Source of the DNA: Stenotrophomonas sp. UBA2302
GTDB taxonomy: Bacteria > Pseudomonadota > Gammaproteobacteria > Xanthomonadales > Xanthomonadaceae
NCBI GenBank assembly: GCA_002345545.1
Contig: DDVW01000003.1
Location: 31,072 to 95,071, forward strand
DNA length: 64,000 nucleotides
Direction: 5' to 3'
Shown here in pieces: positions 1-10,355 of the stretch. The notes beneath the pieces are model-generated. The model was not told where the DNA came from and searched no databases. It saw only the letters and a list, made by a program, of their open reading frames with translations. Within the stretch, counting starts at the first letter, position 1. Each line of letters starts with the position of its first letter. The position numbers and the translations under genes were made by a program.

Positions 1-54
1 GGAAGGCGGCGGGCTGGGCAGGTGGGTCTTGATGACTTGGGCTTCGGTGGTCAA
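1..54 (-). CDS. rsfS: Ribosomal silencing factor RsfS, N-terminal fragment
   Basis: The gene runs off the left edge; only about 18 codons are present. Reading the minus strand from a TTG at 54 gives a start of the form TTEAQVIKTHLPSP, which resembles the poorly conserved N-terminal tail of xanthomonad RsfS. The position directly downstream of nadD is the usual place for rsfS, which binds ribosomal protein L14 and blocks subunit joining in starved cells. The identification rests mainly on this gene order, and the TTG start is the only plausible one seen. Confidence 0.55.
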   Translation of the reverse strand, partial: MTTEAQVIKTHLPSPPPS

Positions 55-112
55 AGCGGCATAACTCGATAAATAGGACGGTGATTATAGTGAACCCGGC
101 TGCTGCCGGCAT

Positions 113-820
113 TCACGGCGATACATGGCATCCGTACAGGCCGTTTTCAATGATGAAGGCCGCCACCGGCTCCGGCACCTGCGACTGCCAGGGGCCACCG
201 CTGGCGATCATCTGCCGTACCGCCGTTGCCGAACCGGCGTGCAGTGGCTGTCGCAGGCGCAACACCCTGCCAGCCGCTGCCATATCCAGCTCCGCTGCCG
301 AGGATGTCCATGCGCCATGCAGATGCGCGGCCAGCAGCGGCGGCAGGTGGCCGCCATCAAGCGCGCTGCCCGGGCGCTCGGCCACCACGATGTGCGCCAG
401 ATCGAGCAGGTGTTCCCACTCATGCCAGCCCGGCAGGCCCAGCAGGCTGTCGGCGCCCATCAGCAGCGCCACCGGCACCTGCATGCCGATCTGCGAACGG
501 ATCTGCCGCAGCGTGTCGATCGTCCATGACGGCCTTCCCGGTTGCTGCCGTGCACGACGCAGCTCGCGCAGATCCACCTGCAGGCCCGGCTCACCGGCAA
601 CGGCCAGTTGCAGCATGGCCGCACGCTGGCCGGCATCGGCCCCCGGTGGTGCACGATGCGGCGGGTCGGCCGCCGGCATCAGCCGGACAGGCACTGCCAG
701 TTCATCGCGGGCGCTGCGGGCGATCGCCAGATGGCCGTGATGGACCGGATCGAAAGTGCCGCCATAGAACACCTGCAGCGATGCTCCGGTTTCGCGCACG
801 TCCACCTCAGCGTGCGCCAC
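113..820 (-). CDS. nadD: Nicotinate-nucleotide adenylyltransferase NadD
   Basis: NadD joins nicotinate mononucleotide and ATP to give deamido-NAD, the penultimate step of NAD synthesis, in the cytoplasm. The nucleotidyltransferase signature GGTFDPVHHGH lies at residues 20-30, SWTIDTL at about 98-104, and the MGADSLLGLPGW segment near 121-132. All are typical of the family, and 235 residues is a normal length. The start used is GTG and overlaps the 3' end of holA by 14 bases; the true start may lie a few codons later, just before the LQVFYGGTF strand. The gene is co-directional with leuS-lptE-holA and is followed by rsfS. Confidence 0.95.
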   Translation of the reverse strand: MAHAEVDVRETGASLQVFYGGTFDPVHHGHLAIARSARDELAVPVRLMPAADPPHRAPPGADAGQRAAMLQLAVAGEPGLQVDLRELRRARQQPGRPSWTIDTLRQIRSQIGMQVPVALLMGADSLLGLPGWHEWEHLLDLAHIVVAERPGSALDGGHLPPLLAAHLHGAWTSSAAELDMAAAGRVLRLRQPLHAGSATAVRQMIASGGPWQSQVPEPVAAFIIENGLYGCHVSP

Positions 821-1850
821 GCACCAGCAGGCGTACCGCTCCCGCCTCGGCCAACGCGATCAACAGCCGCTCCAGCGCGCGCCAGGGATCACCCTCCGTC
901 CGCCCCTTGGCCATGCGGTCGACCTGCGAGGCTTCGGCAACGAAGCGCTCCCAGCGACGCGGATCCGGATGCCGCTGCAGTGCGCGCTTGAACGGCGCCT
1001 GCCGTGATTCCCAGATACCTTTGCTTTTCATCTCGGCGGCCAGATTGCCACCGGCGGCATTGACCCGCGCCAGTCCCGCTGTCAGCAGCAGCTCGCGGAT
1101 CAGGATCGGCATCAGTGCCGCCACGGCCTCTCCCTCGGCGCGCAGACCGGCGAGCATGCGCAGCACCGCCTGCGGCTGGCCGGAGAATGCCGCCTCGCTC
1201 AGCCGGAAAACGTCATAGCGGGCAGCATCGGCCACCAGCGCTTCCATTGTTGCCACGTCCAGCACCTGGCCATCGGCAAGCAGTGCCAGCTTGTCGACCT
1301 CCTGCGCGGCGGCCAGCAGGTTGCCCTCCACCCGCTCGACCAGCCGCTGCACCGCTGCCGGTTCCGCACGCAGACCCTTGCCGCGCAGGCGCCGCTCGAT
1401 CCAGTCGGCCAGCTCGTGGGGCTTGATTGCCCAGGCCACCGACAGCACGCCTGCACGCGCCACCGCATCGGCCCATTTGCCCTGGTGGGCCTTGCTCCAC
1501 TCGCCGGCGGTGATCAGCAGCACCACATCGGTGGGCGGCTGCGCGCAGAAATCACTGATGACCTGCGCGCCCTCTTTGCCCGGCTTGCCGGTAGGCAAGC
1601 GCAGTTCGACCAGCCGGCGACTGCTGAACAGACTTGGCGCGTTGAAACTGGAGGCCAACTGCGCCCAGTCGAAATCGCGGCCATCGGCATCCAACACTTC
1701 CCGCTCGCCAATACCCTCGGCACGTGCCCGTGCGCGCACCGCATCGGCGGCCTCGAGTACCCGCAGCAGTTCCGGTCCGGCGATCAGGTAGACCGGCGCC
1801 AACGGCTGCGATGCCAGCTGGCTGGCAAGCTGCTCAGGACGCAGTTCCAT
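807..1850 (-). CDS. holA: DNA polymerase III delta subunit HolA
   Basis: Delta is the clamp-loader subunit that opens the beta sliding clamp during replication. The 347-residue protein has the family's start (MELRPEQLASQL, then PVYLIAGPELLRVLEAADAV), the conserved N-terminal domain, and the helical C-terminal collar region with IRELLLTAGLARV. It lies between lptE and nadD on the same strand, the usual order in gammaproteobacteria. The stop overlaps the nadD start, which suggests translational coupling. The delta subunit has no functional nucleotide-binding P-loop, and none is seen here. Confidence 0.95.
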   Translation of the reverse strand: MELRPEQLASQLASQPLAPVYLIAGPELLRVLEAADAVRARARAEGIGEREVLDADGRDFDWAQLASSFNAPSLFSSRRLVELRLPTGKPGKEGAQVISDFCAQPPTDVVLLITAGEWSKAHQGKWADAVARAGVLSVAWAIKPHELADWIERRLRGKGLRAEPAAVQRLVERVEGNLLAAAQEVDKLALLADGQVLDVATMEALVADAARYDVFRLSEAAFSGQPQAVLRMLAGLRAEGEAVAALMPILIRELLLTAGLARVNAAGGNLAAEMKSKGIWESRQAPFKRALQRHPDPRRWERFVAEASQVDRMAKGRTEGDPWRALERLLIALAEAGAVRLLVRGAR

Positions 1851-1893
1851 CTAGCCGCGCTCCTGCCGGAATCCAACGGGTGCAGACACGGCC

Positions 1894-2445
1894 TCAGCCA
1901 GCGCCATTGCCGTCATCGGCCGGCTTTTCCTGCGTCCGGGCACGGATCACGCTGTCGATCCGGCGCAAGATCGAGGCCGACATCTCACGGCGCAACTCGT
2001 CGGCGAGGATCTCGCGCTCGGTGGCGGTACCGGTGACATCGGTCGGCTGTGAAACGTAATCGCGGGAAATTTCGATCACCTGCTCGGGCACCAGCACGCT
2101 GCCATCGGGATGGGTGAAACTGAAGATCACCGCATAGCGCAGGCTGTATTCCTGCGCACGCCCGCTTCCATCGATCGCGATCGGCAGGTCTCCCCAGCGC
2201 TCGGAACGGATCTGCAGCCGTGCGAAAGATTCCTTGCCTGCCGCAGCAGGCACATCGTCCTCGACAATGCTCGCACCGGAAGCCCGCAGGCCGCGATTCA
2301 GGAGTTTCACCAGCTCGCTGTAGCGCACCGCTGAATCGACCTTCACCGCCGGGGTGTCTTCCGGCAGAGTGAGCGTATTGCGCAGGTGGAAGCCGCAGGC
2401 CGACAGGCTCACGGCAAGGAACAGGGGGATCAGGTATCGGGTCAT
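1894..2445 (-). CDS. lptE: LPS-assembly lipoprotein LptE
   Basis: LptE plugs the LptD barrel that inserts lipopolysaccharide into the outer membrane. The N-terminus is a lipoprotein signal: MTRYLIPLFLAVSLSACGFHLR, with lipobox LSAC and the acylated Cys about 16 residues from the ATG at 2445. GFHLR directly after the Cys is characteristic of LptE/RlpB. The protein has 183 residues and ends with a Pro/Asp/Gly-rich tail. A GTG two codons upstream (2451) is an alternative start, but the ATG is closer to a normal signal sequence. It lies between leuS and holA. Confidence 0.93.
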   Translation of the reverse strand: MTRYLIPLFLAVSLSACGFHLRNTLTLPEDTPAVKVDSAVRYSELVKLLNRGLRASGASIVEDDVPAAAGKESFARLQIRSERWGDLPIAIDGSGRAQEYSLRYAVIFSFTHPDGSVLVPEQVIEISRDYVSQPTDVTGTATEREILADELRREMSASILRRIDSVIRARTQEKPADDGNGAG

Positions 2446-2755
2446 GGACACAGTCTGGCGGAGCCGGCTGGGAGCGGCAACAGAAAACGGCCCGCATCAT
2501 CGCCCATCGGGTGTGAGCGGGGATGAAACCACATCGCCGGTTCAGCTGTTCCGAAACGCGCACCGTGCGTGCGGTGGCAACGCGCAGCCGGATCAGACGC
2601 CCATATGCACCGTCCGCATAGCACTCGCATAAAAACCTGTTGCGTACCCCAGCCCCAAAACCGGGGGCGATCCGCGCGTAGCGCGGATGAAAGCTCAAGG
2701 CGCGGCCCCCCAAGTTCCACAAGCGAAACTTGGGGGGGGATCCACCACAGGCGGA
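2446..2755. other. Gap between leuS and lptE with two hairpins
   Basis: No gene is seen in this 310-base stretch. It contains an 8-bp stem with a 3-base loop at 2670-2688 (ATCCGCGC / GCGCGGAT) and an 11-bp stem at 2706-2737 (CCCCCCAAGTT / AACTTGGGGGG). Neither has a clear T-tract on either strand. They lie just after the leuS stop on the transcribed strand and may act as a 3' stabiliser, a weak terminator or a palindromic repeat. Confidence 0.6.
2706..2737 (-). terminator. Stem-loop just downstream of leuS
   Basis: An 11-bp perfect inverted repeat (CCCCCCAAGTT and AACTTGGGGGG around a 10-base loop) starts 19 bases after the leuS stop. It is not followed by a run of T on the minus strand. It is therefore either a factor-dependent terminator, an mRNA 3'-end protector or a REP-like element rather than a classical intrinsic terminator. 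Confidence 0.4.
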
Positions 2756-5494
<2,739 letters not shown>

Positions 5495-5538
5495 TCAGAA
5501 GCCGCAAATCCCGGCTGCACCCGTGCGCAGCTGCCGAT

Positions 5539-6144
5539 TCAGCGGCAGCGCCTGCCGCGCGGCAGCCACCACGGCAGCAGCGCCAGCCACACCGCCCAGG
5601 AAAGGAAAGCCAGCCGCTGCGCCAGCGCCGCAGGCACCAGGCCCGGCAGCACGAGTGCGCCCAGCAGTACCCCCAGCCCGGCCCCGAGGCAGGCCCATGC
5701 CACCATCTTCCAGCCCGGCAGCCGCCAACACCCCACGCCCAGCAGCAGCGTGCCGGGCACGAAAGCGACAATCCACAACATCCACACCCCGGCATGCAGC
5801 CGACTGGCCGGTCCATCGATGTCAGCGGTATCCAGCGGCAGCAGTCCCATCGCCACGAAGGCCAGGCCGGCCAGCAGCAGCATCTGCGCGGCCACCCGCG
5901 ACCAGCGCGATGACGCCTCCGGCAGGGTACGCAGCAGCTGCACCGCCAGCGCGACCGACACCGCCCCCGGCAGCAGCAACGCCAGCAGATTGAAGCTCTG
6001 CGCGCGCGGCACGCCGATGGCACCGAGCAGCGCCACGGGGTGCTGCAGCATCGAGTACCCCTCCAGCGCCACGCCGAAACCGAGTACCCCCACTACATGC
6101 AGCGTCGCCGCGACCGTCGCCGCCCATCGCATCATTGCTTCCAT
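5539..6144 (-). CDS. DUF998 family membrane protein
   Basis: A 201-residue hydrophobic protein starting at the ATG at 6144 (MEAMMRWAATVAATLHVVG). About six membrane segments can be read, including a VAFVPGTLLLGVGCW stretch and a C-terminal pair. The pattern resembles DUF998 proteins, a family of unknown function. It lies upstream of leuS on the same strand with a 140-base gap and is divergent from the thioredoxin gene. A longer open frame continues upstream, but it has no family-like sequence and overlaps the promoter region of the neighbour. A second DUF998-like protein lies at 18.1 kb. Confidence 0.7.
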   Translation of the reverse strand: MEAMMRWAATVAATLHVVGVLGFGVALEGYSMLQHPVALLGAIGVPRAQSFNLLALLLPGAVSVALAVQLLRTLPEASSRWSRVAAQMLLLAGLAFVAMGLLPLDTADIDGPASRLHAGVWMLWIVAFVPGTLLLGVGCWRLPGWKMVAWACLGAGLGVLLGALVLPGLVPAALAQRLAFLSWAVWLALLPWWLPRGRRCR

Positions 6145-6471
6145 CCAGATACCTGTTCCAGACCCGCCCAGAAATCCCGCGTACGGCCACTGGCCGCTTC
6201 CGCGAACGTACATGTCGTCCGGCCATCCGCCACAACCGGCGGTGACGCCCCTCTCTGTCAATGCACCGCAACAGGATGTCATCACCGACAGCAGTACCGC
6301 ACGACAGCGATCGCGCCAGTACAGTGCACCAGCTGTCGCCACTTGCCCAGCCGGGCATGCGCGAACCTGCGGCGGATTGCCGCCAGCGGGAGCCCGTTTC
6401 GCCCTGCAGGTTGAGAAGCAGGCCCGGCGTCGCCATAAAGGGAACTCCCGTCCTGCCAGCAAGCAACCGTC
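6145..6471. other. Divergent intergenic region
   Basis: This 327-base gap separates the minus-strand DUF998 gene from the plus-strand thioredoxin gene. Apart from the promoter at 6411-6439, no conserved gene, hairpin with T-tract or RNA was recognised. Open frames through it lack any familiar sequence. Confidence 0.5.
6411..6439 (+). promoter_or_regulatory. Sigma-70-like promoter of the thioredoxin gene
   Basis: TTGAGA (6411-6416), a 17-base spacer and CATAAA (6434-6439). It lies about 33 bases before the ATG of the YbbN-type gene. The spacing and matches fit a housekeeping promoter; it is predicted from sequence only. Confidence 0.5.
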
Positions 6472-7332
6472 ATGAGCGAGCTTCCCCACGTATTCGACGC
6501 CACCACTGAAACCTTCGAAGCCGAGGTCCTGCAAAAATCCCTGCAGACCCCCGTGCTGGTGGATTTCTGGGCCACCTGGTGCGGTCCGTGCAAGACGCTG
6601 GGGCCGATCCTGGAAAAGCTGGCTGGCGAGTACAACGGTGCCTTCGAACTGGCCAAGGTCGACGTGGACAAGGAACAGCAGGTCGCCGCCGCGTTCCAGA
6701 TCCGCTCGGTCCCGACGGTGTTCCTGATCAAGAACGGAGAGATCGTCGACGGTTTCCCGGGCGCGATGCCCGAGGGCCAGCTGCGCGAATTCCTGAGCCA
6801 GCACGGCGTCACGCCGCTGGAGGCGCCGGCCGACGCCGGGAGTGCCGAGCCCGCTCCGCTGGACCCGCAGGCCCAGGTCGCCGCGCTGCGCGATGCGGTT
6901 GCCGCCGAGCCGGAAAAGGACGAGCTGAAGCTGGACCTGGCGCTGGCGCTGCTCAAAACCGGGGAGACGGGTGAGGCCGGGCAACTGCTCGACGCCCTGC
7001 CCGCCAACCTCTCCACCGATGACCGGGCGGTGCGCGCCCGTGCCCGCCTGGACTTCGGCGAGGCCCTGCAGGGAGCGCCGGCAGCCGACGCATTGACCGC
7101 CCGCGTGCACAACGATGGCAGCGACCTGGAAGCCCGCTACCAGCTCGGTATCCACCACCTGCTCGGTGGCGAGGACGAGGCCGCGCTGGAGCAGTTCATC
7201 GAGATGCTGCGCCTGGACCGCAACTTCCGCGAGGGCCTGCCACGCAAGGCGCTGATCGACGCCTTCCGCGTGATCGAGGATGAAGATCTGGTCGGCCGCT
7301 ACCGCCGCCGGATGTCCTCGCTGCTGTTCTGA
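6472..7332 (+). CDS. cnoX: YbbN/CnoX-type thioredoxin with TPR tail
   Basis: A 286-residue cytoplasmic protein with an N-terminal thioredoxin fold and the active site WCGPC (Cys37 and Cys40). A helical tetratricopeptide-like region follows from about residue 125. In the YbbN/CnoX family such proteins hold unfolding clients and pass them to GroEL/DnaK under oxidative stress. E. coli CnoX lacks the standard CxxC redox pair, whereas this one keeps WCGPC, so it should be redox active. It stands alone, with a promoter upstream and a terminator hairpin downstream. Confidence 0.9.
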   Translation: MSELPHVFDATTETFEAEVLQKSLQTPVLVDFWATWCGPCKTLGPILEKLAGEYNGAFELAKVDVDKEQQVAAAFQIRSVPTVFLIKNGEIVDGFPGAMPEGQLREFLSQHGVTPLEAPADAGSAEPAPLDPQAQVAALRDAVAAEPEKDELKLDLALALLKTGETGEAGQLLDALPANLSTDDRAVRARARLDFGEALQGAPAADALTARVHNDGSDLEARYQLGIHHLLGGEDEAALEQFIEMLRLDRNFREGLPRKALIDAFRVIEDEDLVGRYRRRMSSLLF

Positions 7333-7355
7333 TCGCCGCAGGCGTGCCAGAACCC

Positions 7356-7383
7356 GGCAGGGGCGCCCGTAGCCCCTGCCTTT
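7356..7383 (+). terminator. Terminator of the thioredoxin gene
   Basis: A perfect 9-bp stem GGCAGGGGC / GCCCCTGCC with a 7-base loop, followed by TTTCC, starts 24 bases after the stop codon of the thioredoxin gene. Confidence 0.6.
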
Positions 7384-7435
7384 CCATACGGTCACGAATG
7401 TTAGACTGCCGGGCCCCGAACCGGTTGTCTGTCTG

Positions 7436-7924
7436 ATGAAAGCCAGCCTCTTGCGCCACGGCATCAATCTGTGGCCGCCGTTCCTGTTTGCCGGCATCCA
7501 TGTCACCGCCATCGATGCCGGCTACCGCCACGTGCGGGTCGAGCTGCGCCAGCGGCCGTGGAACATGAATTACGTGCGCACCCATTTCGGCGGCAGCCTG
7601 TTCGCCATGACCGATCCGTTCTGGATGCTGTGCCTGCTGCAGAACCTGGGCCGCGACTATTACGTGTGGGACAAGGCCGGCGAGATCGAGTTCGTCAAAC
7701 CCGGCCGCGGCGTGGTCGCCACCGAGTTCCGCGTCGACGACGCCTTGCTGGATGAGATCAAGGCCGCCACCGCCTCCGGGGAAAAGCACCTGCGCTGGTT
7801 CGAGAACGACATCCTCGACACACAGGGCGAAGTGGTCGCGCGGGTGCGCAAACAGGTCTACGTACGCCTGAAACCCGAAGCACGCGAAAAGCGGGACAGC
7901 GCCGCGCCGGTATCTTCGCGCTGA
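7436..7924 (+). CDS. DUF4442 hotdog-fold protein, possible thioesterase
   Basis: A 162-residue protein similar in pattern to DUF4442/YiiD-like hotdog proteins: an N-terminal MKASLLRHGINLWPPFLFAGI, a central RTHFGGSLFAMTDPFWM helix and a C-terminal sheet. The central helix corresponds to the acyl-CoA thioesterase hot-dog helix, so acyl-thioester binding is likely, but the substrate is unknown. It has no signal peptide. It is convergent with the next gene, with about 60 bases between stops. The last 15 residues are charged and look disordered. Confidence 0.75.
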   Translation: MKASLLRHGINLWPPFLFAGIHVTAIDAGYRHVRVELRQRPWNMNYVRTHFGGSLFAMTDPFWMLCLLQNLGRDYYVWDKAGEIEFVKPGRGVVATEFRVDDALLDEIKAATASGEKHLRWFENDILDTQGEVVARVRKQVYVRLKPEAREKRDSAAPVSSR

Positions 7925-7984
7925 AGCCGCAGCGGAGCACCCCTGCCCCGCCCGCCGCGTGCGTCTTTCACCACCCTGATGCGG

Positions 7985-9376
7985 TTACTGCGGCTCCGGC
8001 CGCAATGCCTGCGGCAACGGCACCCGCACTGTGTCCACGCCCTTGTGCCGGGCATAGGATGGTGTTTCCAGCGCACTGCCATCGGCCGCGACGCTGATCG
8101 GGCGATGCCGGCGCAGCCCGGCGGGTAGTTCTTCCAGACGATCAGCCAGTGGCATGGCCGCATCCGCCGCCGCGTGCTGCCGCAACCACAACACCGCCTG
8201 CAACAGCCGCAGCTGCGCGGCGACATCCTGCTGCCGCTGTCCATACCGGGAATATGCCGGCCCGGAAATGCGGGTCAGGATGCAGCCGACCGCATTGGCC
8301 GCACATTCCAGCCGCCACGCCGAGGGCACCGGCATGGCCGGCATGGGGCGGTCCTCTGCAATGACCTGCAAGGTTTCCGGCAGGCAGGCATGGCCAAGCG
8401 TCTCGGCCGAACGGGCCACGCTCTTGTCACGGTTGTAGAAGAACTTCGCCGTAGCCGGCGTCGCCCACCAGTCCTCTCCCGCCAGATCGAGGCTGGTACG
8501 GGTCATCTCCTCGGTCAGCATGTAGCCGTCACGGATCATCGCGAACTCGCCCTGCAGGCTGGCGCAATTGCTGGCCTGCCTGGGTGACAACGGCGCCAGT
8601 GCCGTGGCACAGCTGGCCGGCAGCGGCGTATCGACCGGCAACTCGGCCAGCACATCGGCAAACAGTTCCGCATTGGCCGCCAGCATCGCGCCGCCCACCA
8701 TGCCGGTGAGCAGGTTTTCCCCGTGATCAAGCAGCATGCGCCCGATGCCGGCATCGCGGCACAGCCCCGCCAGCGCACGCGGACTGTCGCCCTGCACGTG
8801 GGCCAGCGCATGCGCGCTCAACGGCACAAACAGCGGTTGCAGTGCCGGCACGGGAGTGGCGGCATCCATGGGCAACGGCGAAAGGTAATGGCCGTGCGCG
8901 GCCAGCTCGTCCATGCGCGCCAGCACGGTGGCCTGCGGCAACAGCGCGGCGGCCACCGCCTGCGGCTGCGCGCGTACCTGGGCGAGGCAGCCGGTTCCGT
9001 TGCGGCACAGGGTCGGATCACGCGGCAACGCCGCTTCCGCTGCACCGGCCAACTGCGGCATGGCCTGCATGGCGTCCGCGTCCCCCTCACCCCCACTTTC
9101 GATCATGCGGGCACGGAAACCAGCATGCCACCTGGCATAGTCGGCGACATAGGCGTCCACCCACGCCTGCCGCTGCGCTGGCGTTCCTTCCATGGCCAAC
9201 GTCGCCAGGGTGGCATAGGCATTGCTGCCCGGCAGGTCGCGCGGTGCTTCCAATGCCGCCAGCGCGCGTTTCTGCGCCGCCGACAGCGGCCACAGCCGTG
9301 AGGCCAGCAGGATCATCACCGCCACCAGCACCAAGCCGACCAGCCCACCGATCACCCGCAACAACGCCTTGCCCAT
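7985..9376 (-). CDS. Conserved hypothetical membrane-anchored protein
   Basis: A 463-residue protein with one N-terminal membrane segment (about residues 8-28, GGLVGLVLVAVMILLASRLW) after a short basic start. It probably has a large periplasmic domain rich in Ala and Leu helices with several Cys residues. No family was recognised and no catalytic motif stands out. The start ATG at 9376 is the only sensible one. It is convergent with the DUF4442 gene and divergent from DUF502. I cannot assign a function. Confidence 0.7.
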   Translation of the reverse strand: MGKALLRVIGGLVGLVLVAVMILLASRLWPLSAAQKRALAALEAPRDLPGSNAYATLATLAMEGTPAQRQAWVDAYVADYARWHAGFRARMIESGGEGDADAMQAMPQLAGAAEAALPRDPTLCRNGTGCLAQVRAQPQAVAAALLPQATVLARMDELAAHGHYLSPLPMDAATPVPALQPLFVPLSAHALAHVQGDSPRALAGLCRDAGIGRMLLDHGENLLTGMVGGAMLAANAELFADVLAELPVDTPLPASCATALAPLSPRQASNCASLQGEFAMIRDGYMLTEEMTRTSLDLAGEDWWATPATAKFFYNRDKSVARSAETLGHACLPETLQVIAEDRPMPAMPVPSAWRLECAANAVGCILTRISGPAYSRYGQRQQDVAAQLRLLQAVLWLRQHAAADAAMPLADRLEELPAGLRRHRPISVAADGSALETPSYARHKGVDTVRVPLPQALRPEPQ

Positions 9377-9512
9377 CGACCCTCTCCCTGATGCTGTACG
9401 GCAACCGTGTCCCCGGCGCCGCCCCTGGATCCCGCCGCCAGGATGAACAGCGGCCTGCCGTCGTTATATCCCACCCGCAGACGATTCCGCCTGTGCGGGA
9501 CGGGCGCAACGC

Positions 9513-9518
9513 TACAAT
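9513..9518 (+). promoter_or_regulatory. -10 element six bases before the DUF502 ATG
   Basis: TACAAT at 9513-9518 is followed by only six bases before the ATG at 9525, so transcription would start at or next to the start codon. No strong -35 was seen. This suggests a leaderless mRNA; the same geometry occurs before the genes at 31225 and 50479. Confidence 0.4.
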
Positions 9519-9524
9519 CGCCGC

Positions 9525-10217
9525 ATGTCGCCCGATGCCACCTCCCCCGCTCCCCGTGCCTCCCTGCAACGTCTTTTCCTGACCGGCCTGCTGACCCTGC
9601 TGCCGATCTGGCTGACCTGGGTGGTCGTCAAATTCGTCTTTGTCATGTTGTCGGGCATCAGCAGCCCGCTGGTGATCCCGTTGTCCGAACGCATCGCCGC
9701 CTCCTTCCCGGACTATCTGGGCTGGGTGAAGGCCGAGTGGGTGCAGGACACCATCGCGCTGCTGGCGACGTTGCTGGTGATCCTGCTGGTGGGCATCCTC
9801 AGCCGCCGCGTGGTCGGCCAGCAGCTGCTGCGCTGGTTCGGCGCGATCATCCAGCGCATTCCGCTGGCCAGCATCATCTACGACAGCGCCAAAAAGCTGC
9901 TCGACATCCTGCAGACCAAGCCCGGCAGCACCCAGCGCGTGGTGCTGATCGACTTCCCACACCGCGAGATGAAGTCGGTGGGTCTGGTCACCCGCGTCAT
10001 CCGCGAAACCGGCACCGGCCGCGAACTGGCGGCGGTATACGTGCCGACCACGCCCAACCCGACTTCCGGCTATCTGGAGATCGTGCCGGTGGAGCTGCTG
10101 ACACCGACCGACTGGAGCGTCGACCAGGCGATGAGCTTCATCATTTCCGGCGGCGCGGTGGCACCGGAAACCATGCCGTTCACCCGCGCCGGCGAGCAGC
10201 AACCGAACCCGTCGTAA
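9525..10217 (+). CDS. DUF502 family membrane protein
   Basis: A 230-residue protein with two N-terminal membrane segments (about residues 18-45 and 80-100, with LLATLLVILLVGILSRRVVG between). A soluble domain follows with the DUF502 pattern IPLASIIYDSAKKLLDI and YVPTTPNPTSGYLEIVP. Function in bacteria is unsettled; plant LIKE-COV proteins share the domain. The start is the ATG at 9525, which may be leaderless. The gene is upstream of and co-directional with the DUF885 gene. Confidence 0.88.
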   Translation: MSPDATSPAPRASLQRLFLTGLLTLLPIWLTWVVVKFVFVMLSGISSPLVIPLSERIAASFPDYLGWVKAEWVQDTIALLATLLVILLVGILSRRVVGQQLLRWFGAIIQRIPLASIIYDSAKKLLDILQTKPGSTQRVVLIDFPHREMKSVGLVTRVIRETGTGRELAAVYVPTTPNPTSGYLEIVPVELLTPTDWSVDQAMSFIISGGAVAPETMPFTRAGEQQPNPS

Positions 10218-10355
10218 CCGGCCAGGCGGCAGAAAAACGTATCCGTGGGCAACGCAACAGTTACCTGTACCGTTGCCATTGCCGGCACGCACGCGGCTTC
10301 ACTCATACCCGCTTCTCAGGCAAGCTCCCCCGCCTGTGTGCTTCCGGAACTGTCG